In this document: positions 56,748-64,000 of the stretch, piece after piece
Layout: each line of letters opens with the position of its first letter
How positions within the stretch are numbered: the first letter of the stretch is position 1
From: Achromobacter xylosoxidans
GTDB taxonomy: Bacteria > Pseudomonadota > Gammaproteobacteria > Burkholderiales > Burkholderiaceae_B
Length of the DNA: 64,000 nt
Assembly: GCF_014490035.1 (NCBI RefSeq)
Contig: NZ_CP061008.1
Span: forward strand, 4,216,001-4,280,000
Direction of reading: 5' to 3'
Program-made: the position numbers and the translations under genes
The notes under the pieces: model-generated
What the model saw: the letters and a program-made list of their open reading frames with translations, nothing else
The model's database searches: none
Told to the model about the DNA's origin: nothing

Positions 56748-58604
56748 TCAGGCCGCCAGGCGGCCTTCGATGCTGGCCTTGGTGGCCGGCAGGTCTGCAG
56801 GCAGGCCCTGCTTGAGCTGGGCGAAGAGCTCCTGGTGCAATGCCAGTTCGTCGCGCCAGGCGGCGGCGTCGACCGACATGACCTGTTCGAACTTGTCCGG
56901 GCTGAACTCCAGGCCGGTCCAGTCGATGTCCTGATAGCTCGGCGAAATGCCGAACACCTGGTCCACGCCCTTGGACTGGCCGTCGATGCGGCCCAGCATC
57001 CAGCGCAGCACGCGCATGTTGTCGCCGAACCCCGGCCAGACGAACTTGCCGTCCGGACCCTTGCGGAACCAGTTGACGCAGTAGATGCGCGGCAAGGTGG
57101 CGCCGGCGGCTTCCAGCTGCTTGCCCAGCTTCAGCCAGTGGCTGAAGTAGTCGCTCATGTTGTAGCCGCAGAACGGCAGCATGGCGAAGGGATCGCGGCG
57201 CACCACGCCCTGCTGGCCGGCAGCGGCGGCGGTGGTTTCCGAGCCCATGGTGGCGGCCATGTAGACGCCTTCGACCCAGTTGCGGGCTTCGGTGACCAAC
57301 GGCACGGTGGTGGAGCGGCGGCCGCCGAAGATGAAGGCGTCGATGACCACGCCTTCGGGGTTTTCCCATTCGGGGTCGATGGACGGGCATTGCGCGGCCG
57401 GCGCGGTGAAGCGCGCGTTCGGGTGCGCGGCCTTGCGGCCGGTTTCGCGCGCGATGGCGGGCGTCCAGTCCTGGCCCTGCCAGTCGATCAGGTGCGCCGG
57501 CGGTTCGTCCGTCATGCCTTCCCACCAGACGTCGCCGTCATCGGTGAGCGCCACGTTGGTAAAGATGACGTTGGCCTTGAGCGTGGCCATGGCGTTGAAG
57601 TTGGTCTGCTCGCTGGTGCCCGGGGCCACGCCGAAGTAGCCGGCTTCCGGGTTGATGGCGTGCAGGCGGCCGTCCTTGCCGGGCTTGATCCAGGCGATGT
57701 CGTCGCCGATGGTGGTGACCTTCCAGCCGTCCATGCCTTGCGGCGGGATCAGCATGGCGAAGTTGGTCTTGCCGCAGGCCGACGGGAACGCGGCTGCCAC
57801 GTGATACTTGCGGCCCTTGGGCGAGGTCACGCCCAGGATCAGCATGTGTTCGGCCAGCCAGCCCTGGTCGCGGCCCATGGTGGAGGCGATGCGCAGCGCG
57901 AAGCACTTCTTGCCCAGCAGCGCGTTGCCGCCGTAGCCCGAGCCGAAGCTCCAGATTTCGCGGGTCTTGGGGAAATGGACGATGTACTTGGTCGGGTTGC
58001 ACGGCCAGGCCACGTCGGCCTCGCCTGCGGCCAGCGGTTTGCCCACCGAATGCACACAGGGCACGAAGTCGCCGTCGGCGCCCAGCACGTCATAAACCTG
58101 CTTGCCCATGCGCGTCATGATGCGCATGTTCACGGCCACGTAGGGGCTGTCGGACAATTCCACGCCGATGTGGGCGATGTCCGAACCCAGCGGACCCATC
58201 GAGAACGGCACGACATACAGCGTGCGGCCGCGCATGGCGCCGTCGAACAGGCCGTTGAGCGTCTCGCGCATGGCGGCGGGCTCGGCCCAGTTGTTGGTCG
58301 GGCCGGCGTCCTCGGCGCGATCGGAGCAAATGAAGGTGCGGTCCTCCACGCGGGCGACGTCGGAAGGATCCGAGCACGCCAGGAAGGAATTAGGCCGCTT
58401 GGCGGGGTTCAGCCTGCGCATCGTGCCCGCCTGGACCATCTGTTCGCACAGCCGGTCATATTCTTCCTGGGAACCGTCGCACCAGACGACCTGGTCCGGC
58501 TTGGCCAGCGCCACAAAGCTGGCGACCCAGTCGATCAGGCCGCGGTGCTTCACATAGGCAGGCACGTTCAAGGCTGCCAATCCCCCATCCAAAGGCTTAT
58601 TCAT
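56748..58604 (-). CDS. pckG: Phosphoenolpyruvate carboxykinase (GTP)
   Basis: 618 residues, normal for the GTP-dependent enzyme. Kinase-1a loop [17 protein letters not shown], kinase-2 [13 protein letters not shown]/metal region [18 protein letters not shown] and guanine-site [13 protein letters not shown]. It makes PEP from oxaloacetate, the entry to gluconeogenesis during growth on organic acids such as the products of the catabolic operons here. A 13-bp hairpin precedes the start by 34 bp. Confidence 0.97.
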   Translation of the reverse strand: MNKPLDGGLAALNVPAYVKHRGLIDWVASFVALAKPDQVVWCDGSQEEYDRLCEQMVQAGTMRRLNPAKRPNSFLACSDPSDVARVEDRTFICSDRAEDAGPTNNWAEPAAMRETLNGLFDGAMRGRTLYVVPFSMGPLGSDIAHIGVELSDSPYVAVNMRIMTRMGKQVYDVLGADGDFVPCVHSVGKPLAAGEADVAWPCNPTKYIVHFPKTREIWSFGSGYGGNALLGKKCFALRIASTMGRDQGWLAEHMLILGVTSPKGRKYHVAAAFPSACGKTNFAMLIPPQGMDGWKVTTIGDDIAWIKPGKDGRLHAINPEAGYFGVAPGTSEQTNFNAMATLKANVIFTNVALTDDGDVWWEGMTDEPPAHLIDWQGQDWTPAIARETGRKAAHPNARFTAPAAQCPSIDPEWENPEGVVIDAFIFGGRRSTTVPLVTEARNWVEGVYMAATMGSETTAAAAGQQGVVRRDPFAMLPFCGYNMSDYFSHWLKLGKQLEAAGATLPRIYCVNWFRKGPDGKFVWPGFGDNMRVLRWMLGRIDGQSKGVDQVFGISPSYQDIDWTGLEFSPDKFEQVMSVDAAAWRDELALHQELFAQLKQGLPADLPATKASIEGRLAA

Positions 58605-58637
58605 CGGGGTTTATCTCCATACTAGTAAGGCTAATGG

Positions 58638-58670
58638 TGATACGGCCCCAATTGGCATGGGGCCGTATCA
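58638..58670. other. Perfect 13-bp inverted repeat before pckG
   Basis: TGATACGGCCCCA / TGGGGCCGTATCA with a 7-nt loop, between the acyl-CoA synthetase stop (58750) and pckG start (58604), both minus strand. It may be a terminator for the synthetase transcript or an operator/leader hairpin of pckG. No T run follows. Confidence 0.6.
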
Positions 58671-58749
58671 ATTTGCGCCATCATACTTGCAGCGGCTGGT
58701 TGCCCGTCAACCCATCCTCTTGGACGACATTGTCACCGGTTGAGACGGG

Positions 58750-60372
58750 TCAGGCGTAGCGGCCGTCGCGCAGCTCGCGGCGGATGATCTTGCCGGTGGC
58801 GGTCGTCGGCAAACTGGTTACAAAGCGGATCGCGCGCGGATACTCGTGGGCCGCCAGGCGCTTGCGCACGTGGGCCTGCAGCTCCTGCACCAGCGCGTCG
58901 CTGCCTTCGTAGCCGGCGTTCAGCACCACATAGGCCATCACGATCTCGGTGCGCTGGGCGTCCGGCACACCCACCACCGCGGCCATGCGCACGGCCGGAT
59001 GGCCGATCAGGCAGTCCTCGATGGGTCCCGGGCCGATGCGGTAGCCGGCGCTGGTGATGACGTCGTCGTTGCGGCCGACGAAGCGGATGAAACCCTGCGC
59101 ATCGCGCACGCCCTGGTCGCCGGTCAGCAGGTAGTCGCCCGCGAATTTTTCGGCGGTGGCCTCGGGGTTGTTCCAATAGCCCAGGAACATGACGGGGTCC
59201 GGCCGCAATACGCCGATATTCCCCTCCTGTCCATCCGCCACTTCGACACCACGGTCATCCACAATAGCAACCCGGTGGCCCGGCGCCGCGCGGCCGATGG
59301 CGCCAATGCAGGGGGCGAACAGGGACGAGCAGGACGACACCAGCATGTTGCATTCGGTCTGGCCGTAGAACTCGTTGATGGTCACGCCCAGCACGCGCCG
59401 GCCCCAGTCTATGAGTTCGGCCCCCAGCGACTCGCCGCCGCTGGCCACCGAGCGCAGCGCCAGCGCGCCGGCGCCGGCCGGCAGCTCGGCGCCGCGCATC
59501 ATCTTGAGTGCGGTGGGCGGCAGGAAGGTGTGAGTCACGCCATGGCGCGCCATCAGCTCGAAGGCGCTGGCGCCGTCGAACTTCTCGAAGCGGCGCGCCA
59601 GCACCGGCACGCCGTGGTGCCAGGACGGCAACAGCACGTCCAGCAGGCCGCCGATCCAGGCCCAGTCGGCCGGCGTCCACATCAGCGCGGCATTCTCCGG
59701 GAAGAATTCGTGCGACATCTCCACGCCCGGCAGATGGCCCAGCAGCACCCGGTGCGCGTGCAGCGCGCCCTTGGGCTTGCCGGTGGTGCCCGACGTATAG
59801 ATGATGACGGCCGGGTCGTCGGCCGCCGTCGCCACCGGCGTGTAGTCGTCGGATTCGGTGGCCAGCGCAGCGTGGAAAGGCACGGCGTCGTCCGGGCAGT
59901 CCGGGTCGATGCAATAGACCACCTTCAGGTCGGGCAGCCCGGCGCGGATCTCGCGCAGCTTGCGGCAGCCTTCCGCGTCGGTCACCAATGCGGCCGCGCC
60001 GCTGTTGGCCAGGCGGTACTGGATCGCGTCCACGCCGAACAGCGTGAACAACGGCACCGCCACCGCGCCCATCTTGTAGACCGCGATATGGGTCACCGCC
60101 GTTTCGGGCGCCTGCGGCAGGTAGACGGCGACGCGGTCGCCGCGCTTGACGCCGTGGCGCTCCAGGCTGTGCGCCAGCCGGTTGGACTGGGCCCTGATCT
60201 GATCGAAGGTGTAGCGCGATTGCGCGCCGTCGCTCTGCTCGTAGATCAGCGCCAGCCGGCCGCTGCCGTCGGCCCACTTGTCGCAGGCGTCGACGCCGAT
60301 GTTGTAGGCCGCCGGCACCTGCCATTGGAACTGGGACGCGAGCTGCGCGTAGGAATCGGCTCTGGACAGCAT
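58750..60372 (-). CDS. Acyl-CoA synthetase (AMP-forming)
   Basis: 540 residues. P-loop-like motif IIYTSGTTGKPKGALHAH, NEFYGQTE, TGDQGVRDAQGFIRFVGRND and the C-terminal Lys in ATGKIIRREL. AcsA-like fatty/aromatic acyl-CoA synthetase family. It activates a carboxylic acid; the divergent TetR gene and the following SDR and hydratase suggest a branched or medium-chain acid. Confidence 0.9.
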   Translation of the reverse strand: MLSRADSYAQLASQFQWQVPAAYNIGVDACDKWADGSGRLALIYEQSDGAQSRYTFDQIRAQSNRLAHSLERHGVKRGDRVAVYLPQAPETAVTHIAVYKMGAVAVPLFTLFGVDAIQYRLANSGAAALVTDAEGCRKLREIRAGLPDLKVVYCIDPDCPDDAVPFHAALATESDDYTPVATAADDPAVIIYTSGTTGKPKGALHAHRVLLGHLPGVEMSHEFFPENAALMWTPADWAWIGGLLDVLLPSWHHGVPVLARRFEKFDGASAFELMARHGVTHTFLPPTALKMMRGAELPAGAGALALRSVASGGESLGAELIDWGRRVLGVTINEFYGQTECNMLVSSCSSLFAPCIGAIGRAAPGHRVAIVDDRGVEVADGQEGNIGVLRPDPVMFLGYWNNPEATAEKFAGDYLLTGDQGVRDAQGFIRFVGRNDDVITSAGYRIGPGPIEDCLIGHPAVRMAAVVGVPDAQRTEIVMAYVVLNAGYEGSDALVQELQAHVRKRLAAHEYPRAIRFVTSLPTTATGKIIRRELRDGRYA

Positions 60373-60496
60373 GGTTTGTCTCTGATGTTGTTGTCGAACG
60401 CGCCGGCGCCCGGCGCCAGCGATGTAACGTCTTGCCTCAAACTTGACCCTGGCTCAATAATAAGCCCCCGCCCCTCCCCAGCCCACTCCCCGCCGC

Positions 60497-61222
60497 ATGG
60501 AAAAAGCCGCCACCGTCCCGATGCGCCGCCCGCCGGCCAGCGCCAAATCCGAACAGCGCATCCGCGACATCCTGCGCGTCGCCCGCCAGGTCTTTTCCGA
60601 AGCCGGCTTCCAGGCGGCCACCACCACCGAAATCGCGCAGCGCCTGGGCGTGTCCGAAGCCACCGTGTTCACTTACTTCGGCGGCAAGCGCGAACTGTGC
60701 GTGCGGGTGATCAGCGACTGGTACGACGAGATCATCGCCAAGGTCGAGGACAGCCTGCCCCACGTGCACGGCGCGCGGGCCCGGCTGCATTACCTGGTGC
60801 ATGCGCACCTGCGCCACCTGTTGGCCGAAGGCACCGGGCTGTGCGCCTTCATCCTGTCCGAAGGGCGCGCGCGCAACGACGATTTCGGCGAGGTCTACGC
60901 GGAACTGCAACGCCGCTACACCGCGCCGCTGATGGGCATCCTGGCCCAGGGCCAGGCCGACGGCGATATCCGCCGCGACATGCCGCTGCGGCTCTTGCGC
61001 TCGGCCGTCTACGGGCCGATGGAGCACGTGCTGTGGGACGCCATCCTGCGCGGCGCGCGGGTGAACGTGGCCGCCACCGCCGACCAGCTGGTCGGCTTTC
61101 TGTGGCAGGCGCTGCAACCGCCCGCGCAGGACGCGCTGGCGCTCGCGCAATTCCGCGGCGAAGTACGGGACGCCCTGCATCGGCTTCAATCGTCGGAAAA
61201 CAAGGACGGCGGCTCGTACTGA
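60497..61222 (+). CDS. TetR-family transcriptional regulator
   Basis: 241 residues: N-terminal helix-turn-helix (GFQAATTTEIAQRLGVSEAT, then VFTYFGGKRELCVRV) and a ligand domain with a C-terminal TetR-type fold. It is divergent from the acyl-CoA synthetase. Its last 37 bp overlap the end of the convergent SDR gene. Confidence 0.9.
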   Translation: MEKAATVPMRRPPASAKSEQRIRDILRVARQVFSEAGFQAATTTEIAQRLGVSEATVFTYFGGKRELCVRVISDWYDEIIAKVEDSLPHVHGARARLHYLVHAHLRHLLAEGTGLCAFILSEGRARNDDFGEVYAELQRRYTAPLMGILAQGQADGDIRRDMPLRLLRSAVYGPMEHVLWDAILRGARVNVAATADQLVGFLWQALQPPAQDALALAQFRGEVRDALHRLQSSENKDGGSY

Positions 61223-62097
61223 GGAAAGCCGTTGTAGGCCTCGCCCCGCTCGGCGGGCGCCAGGGTCCATGAATGGCGGGCGTTGGGCACGCCGCCATCC
61301 ACCCGGATGACGCTGCCGTTGATGAAGGCGGCGGCCGGCGACAGCAGGAACACCACCGCCGCCGCCAGCTCGGCCTCGGTGCCGAAGCGCTGCAGCGGCA
61401 CCTTGGTGCGCAATTCGCGCAGCACGGCGCGGTAGCCCTCGTCGTAGCTGTCCATGCCGCTGGAAGCGATCCAGCCCGGCGCCACCGCGTTGACGCGCAC
61501 GCCCGCATGGCCCCATTCGCAGGCCGCGGTTTCGGTCAGGTTCCAGACGCCGGCGCGGGCCGCGCCCGAATGCCCCATGCCCGGCATGCCGCCCCAGATG
61601 TCGGCCAGCATGTTGACGATGGCGCCGCCATGCTGGCGCATGTGCTGGGTATAGACCTCGCGCGACATCAGGAAGGTGCCGTGCAGATTGTTCTGCACCA
61701 CCGCGTTCCAGCCGTTGTAGCTGATGCGGTCCAGCGGCGCGGGGAACTGGCCGCCCGCGCAATTGAACAAGCCGTCGATGGCGCCATGCCGCGCCAGCGC
61801 ATCGGAAACCGCGCCGCGCACGCCGGCCTCGTGGCGAATGTCGCAGGCGTGCACGCTGATGCGGCTGGCGGCCTCCGGATAGATGCGGGAGATTTCGTCC
61901 TGCGCCGCCTGCAGCTTGTCCAGCTTGCGCCCCACCAGCGCCAGGCCTGCGCCCAGCGACGCCAGCTCGTGCGCGGTGCAGCGGCCCAGGCCGCTGCCGC
62001 CGCCGGTCACGACGATGGTCTTGCCTTGATACAGGCCCGGCCGGAATACCGACGCGTAGCGCTGGCCGGCGGCCGCGCCGCCTGCGTTCTGGCTCAT
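61186..62097 (-). CDS. SDR-family enoyl-CoA reductase-like protein (PECR-like)
   Basis: 303 residues. Nucleotide loop TGGGSGLGRCTAHELA; the active-site region HSGAARAGVWNLTET lacks the classical Tyr-x3-Lys but equals the pattern of peroxisomal trans-2-enoyl-CoA reductases, as does FLLSPAAAFINGSVIRVDGG. Start 62097 has GGAG 7 nt upstream. Divergent from an enoyl-CoA hydratase, so it probably acts on an unsaturated acyl-CoA. Confidence 0.82.
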   Translation of the reverse strand: MSQNAGGAAAGQRYASVFRPGLYQGKTIVVTGGGSGLGRCTAHELASLGAGLALVGRKLDKLQAAQDEISRIYPEAASRISVHACDIRHEAGVRGAVSDALARHGAIDGLFNCAGGQFPAPLDRISYNGWNAVVQNNLHGTFLMSREVYTQHMRQHGGAIVNMLADIWGGMPGMGHSGAARAGVWNLTETAACEWGHAGVRVNAVAPGWIASSGMDSYDEGYRAVLRELRTKVPLQRFGTEAELAAAVVFLLSPAAAFINGSVIRVDGGVPNARHSWTLAPAERGEAYNGFPQYEPPSLFSDD

Positions 62098-62135
62098 GTC
62101 TCGCTCCATTATTTTTTTGAGGATAACTCAATATT

Positions 62136-62159
62136 TGTTCCGATTCGATGGCCGGAACA
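62136..62159. promoter_or_regulatory. Candidate TetR operator
   Basis: TGTTCCG-N10-CGGAACA in the 136-bp gap between the divergent SDR and hydratase genes. The size suits a TetR dimer; the TetR gene is the nearest such regulator. No second copy was found before the acyl-CoA synthetase. Confidence 0.45.
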
Positions 62160-62233
62160 GAAATTTCAACCTAGAATCGATCGTTAGTCCCGTTGCTTTG
62201 TTGAGCTTGAATCAAGAAAACTGGAGACCAGGA

Positions 62234-63028
62234 ATGACCACGCCCGCCCCGCTGGACGTCGCCCACGACGGCCCCATCGCCCGCCTGACGCTGAACCGCC
62301 CCGACATGCGCAACGCGTTCGACGACACGCTGATCGCCGCCCTGACCGGCGCCGTGCAGGCTGCGGTGGACGATCCCGCCGTGCGCGTGCTGCTGCTGAC
62401 CGGCGCCGGCAAGGCCTTCTGCGCCGGCGGCGACCTGAACTGGATGCGCAAAATGGCCACGCTGACCGACGCCGAGAACCGCGCCGACGCGGCCAAGCTG
62501 GCCCGCATGCTGCACGCGATCTGGTCCTGCCCCAAGCCCGTGGTGGCCTGCGTCAACGGCGACGCCTATGCCGGCGGCATGGGCCTGGTGTCGGCCTGCG
62601 ACGTCGCCATCGCCGCGGACAGCGCGCATTTCTGCCTGTCGGAAACCCGGCTGGGGCTGCTGCCCGCCACCATCAGCCCCTACGTGCTGCGCGCCATGGG
62701 CGAGCGCGCGGCCAACCGGTACTTCCTGACCGCCGAGCGCTTCGACGCCGCGACCGCGTTCCGGCTGGGATTGGTGCACGATATCGCGCCCTTGGCCGAG
62801 CTGGCGCAGCGCGCCGAGGCGCTGTGCCACGCCCTGTGCGACAACGGCCCCGGCGCGGTGCAGGCCAGCAAGCGGCTGGTGCGCGATTTCGCCGGCCAGG
62901 AGATCGACGCCGCCCTCATCGCCGACACGGTGGAGCGCATCGCGGCCGTGCGCAGCACGGACGAAGCCCGCGAAGGCGTCAGCGCCTTCCTGGAAAAGCG
63001 CGAGCCCGCCTGGCGCGCAAAGCGCTAG
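62234..63028 (+). CDS. Enoyl-CoA hydratase, methylglutaconyl-CoA hydratase-like
   Basis: 264 residues, crotonase fold: oxyanion segments GKAFCAGGDLNWM and NGDAYAGGMGLVSACD, and FCLSETRLGLLPATISPYV, a sequence type typical of LiuC/AUH-like methylglutaconyl-CoA hydratases. That points to leucine/isovalerate-type or terpenoid acid catabolism, yet the carboxylase and lyase genes of those pathways are not here. It overlaps the convergent LysR stop by 4 bp. Confidence 0.88.
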   Translation: MTTPAPLDVAHDGPIARLTLNRPDMRNAFDDTLIAALTGAVQAAVDDPAVRVLLLTGAGKAFCAGGDLNWMRKMATLTDAENRADAAKLARMLHAIWSCPKPVVACVNGDAYAGGMGLVSACDVAIAADSAHFCLSETRLGLLPATISPYVLRAMGERAANRYFLTAERFDAATAFRLGLVHDIAPLAELAQRAEALCHALCDNGPGAVQASKRLVRDFAGQEIDAALIADTVERIAAVRSTDEAREGVSAFLEKREPAWRAKR

Positions 63029-63903
63029 GCGCCCAGCCGCTCGGCCAGGAAATCCACGAAGGCCCGCAGCTTGGGCAGCGGGTGCCTGCTGTCCGGCCAC
63101 AGCACGGAAAAGCGGCCACCGGCATCGAGACAGTCGTCCAGCACGGTGGCAAGACGGCCTTCGTCCAAGGCCGCCCGCAGCGCAAAATCGGGCAGATAGG
63201 CCAGGCCCAGCCCAGCTTGGGCCGCGCCGATCAACGCCTCCACGCTGTTGAAGCTCAGCGCCGCCGGCGCGGGTGCGACAGGGCCGTCGCGGAACTGCCA
63301 TGGCTGCACCTGACCCGTGCCCGGATAGCGATAGGCCAGCCTGGCATGTCCGTCCAAGTCGCCCGGCGCTCGCGGCGTGCCGCGGGCGGCCAGATAGGCG
63401 GGCGCGCCCGCCACCACGAAGCGGTAAGGCCGCAGCGGCCGCGCCCTTAAGCGCGAATCCGCAAAGTCGCCGCTGCGTATTACCGCGTCCAGCCCCTCGC
63501 CGATGACATCGACGATGCGGTCGTTGAAATCCAGTTCCAGCTCGATCTCGGGATAGCGGCGGGTGAACTCGGGCAGCAATGGCAGCAGCAGGCGGTAGCC
63601 GATGGCCGGCACGCTGACCCGCAGCCGGCCGCGCGGCGCCTCGCGGCCCCGCGTCACCTCGGCTTCCGCTTCATCCAGTTCGTTCACGATGCGCAGGCAG
63701 CGCTCCAGGTAGAGCGCGCCCTCTTCGGTCAGGCTGATGCGCCGCGTGCTGCGGTTGAGCAGGCGCACGCCCAGCCTGTCCTCCAGCCGCGCCACGCTCT
63801 TGCCCACGGCCGACGCCGACAGGCCCAGATGCTCCGCGGCCGCGACATAGCTGCCGCGCTGTGCGGCGTGGACGAAGGCGTGTATTCCGTTCAGGCTGTC
63901 CAT
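63025..63903 (-). CDS. LysR-family transcriptional regulator
   Basis: 292 residues, CrgA/AphB-like LysR: MDSLNGIHAFVHAAQRGSYV, LGLSASAVGKSVARLE and LLNRSTRRISLTEEG, then the effector domain (LRVSVPAIGYRLLLPLLPEF). Its target is probably beyond the right edge. The last 97 bp of the window hold only its AT-rich upstream region. Confidence 0.9.
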   Translation of the reverse strand: MDSLNGIHAFVHAAQRGSYVAAAEHLGLSASAVGKSVARLEDRLGVRLLNRSTRRISLTEEGALYLERCLRIVNELDEAEAEVTRGREAPRGRLRVSVPAIGYRLLLPLLPEFTRRYPEIELELDFNDRIVDVIGEGLDAVIRSGDFADSRLRARPLRPYRFVVAGAPAYLAARGTPRAPGDLDGHARLAYRYPGTGQVQPWQFRDGPVAPAPAALSFNSVEALIGAAQAGLGLAYLPDFALRAALDEGRLATVLDDCLDAGGRFSVLWPDSRHPLPKLRAFVDFLAERLGA

Positions 63904-64000
63904 TTCCGCCCCATTAAGGATTATTTATCCGCTCAGACAGGATATCGGCGGTGTTTTTGTTTCATTGACGCAATTTTATCCTTCATCGACGCCTATCCCG

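Overview
The window reads as one stretch of a high-GC beta-proteobacterial chromosome, most likely Alcaligenaceae (Achromobacter/Bordetella type). The reasons are the pyridine-catabolic gene order, the Bug-type periplasmic binding protein, the many LysR regulators, a complete system I cytochrome c maturation set and dense coding on both strands. No tRNA, rRNA, insertion sequence, integrase or CRISPR array was seen.

Region 1 (1-6.9 kb) is a picolinate/pyridine catabolic island. On the minus strand the order is picC-picE-picD-picF: decarboxylase to 2,5-dihydroxypyridine, N-formylmaleamate deformylase, 2,5-dihydroxypyridine dioxygenase, maleamate amidohydrolase. Together they would take 3,6-dihydroxypicolinate to maleate. 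A MocA-like protein, an XdhC-like protein (both for maturing a molybdenum hydroxylase) and a MarR regulator follow. Five copies of a TCAG-N4-CTGA-like operator tie the promoters together. A Rieske dioxygenase (end of alpha, complete beta) converges on the operon from the left edge.

Region 2 (7-10 kb) has a LysR regulator divergent from a 3-hydroxyacyl-CoA-dehydrogenase-like protein and a beta-keto acid cleavage enzyme. Region 3 (10-16 kb) is a 1747-residue trimeric autotransporter adhesin with internal tandem modules and heptad arrays. It is followed by a lipoprotein carrying a SecD P1-head-like domain.

Region 4 (16-33.6 kb) is anaerobic respiration. napEDABC runs without a break into ccmABCDEFGHI, so the nitrate reductase and the apparatus that attaches heme to NapB and NapC form one chain. 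It converges on ttrBCA (tetrathionate reductase). An FNR-like box precedes nap, and a perfect TTGAT-N4-ATCAA box precedes ttrB.

Region 5 (33.6-39.2 kb) is mixed: a deoxyinosine glycosylase, a pirin, a MarR/membrane-protein pair under a perfect 18-bp inverted repeat, an AraC regulator, two look-alike secreted proteins and a small unknown. Region 6 (39.3-45.5 kb) is an oxygenase operon: SDR, StyA-like monooxygenase, flavin reductase, CrtI/PYROXD2-like FAD enzyme and an outer-membrane transporter.

Region 7 (45.6-48.2 kb) is a 3-hydroxyisobutyrate-dehydrogenase-like / Bug / DUF1185 operon. Region 8 (48.2-56 kb) is a GntR-controlled unit: amidase, a five-gene Liv-type ABC importer and an AllA-like lyase, with the same 17-bp operator before the amidase and before the importer. 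Region 9 (56-64 kb) holds a methyltransferase, pckG, an acyl-CoA synthetase, a TetR regulator, a PECR-like SDR, a methylglutaconyl-CoA-hydratase-like enzyme and a LysR regulator. It looks like an acyl-CoA catabolic unit beside gluconeogenic pckG.
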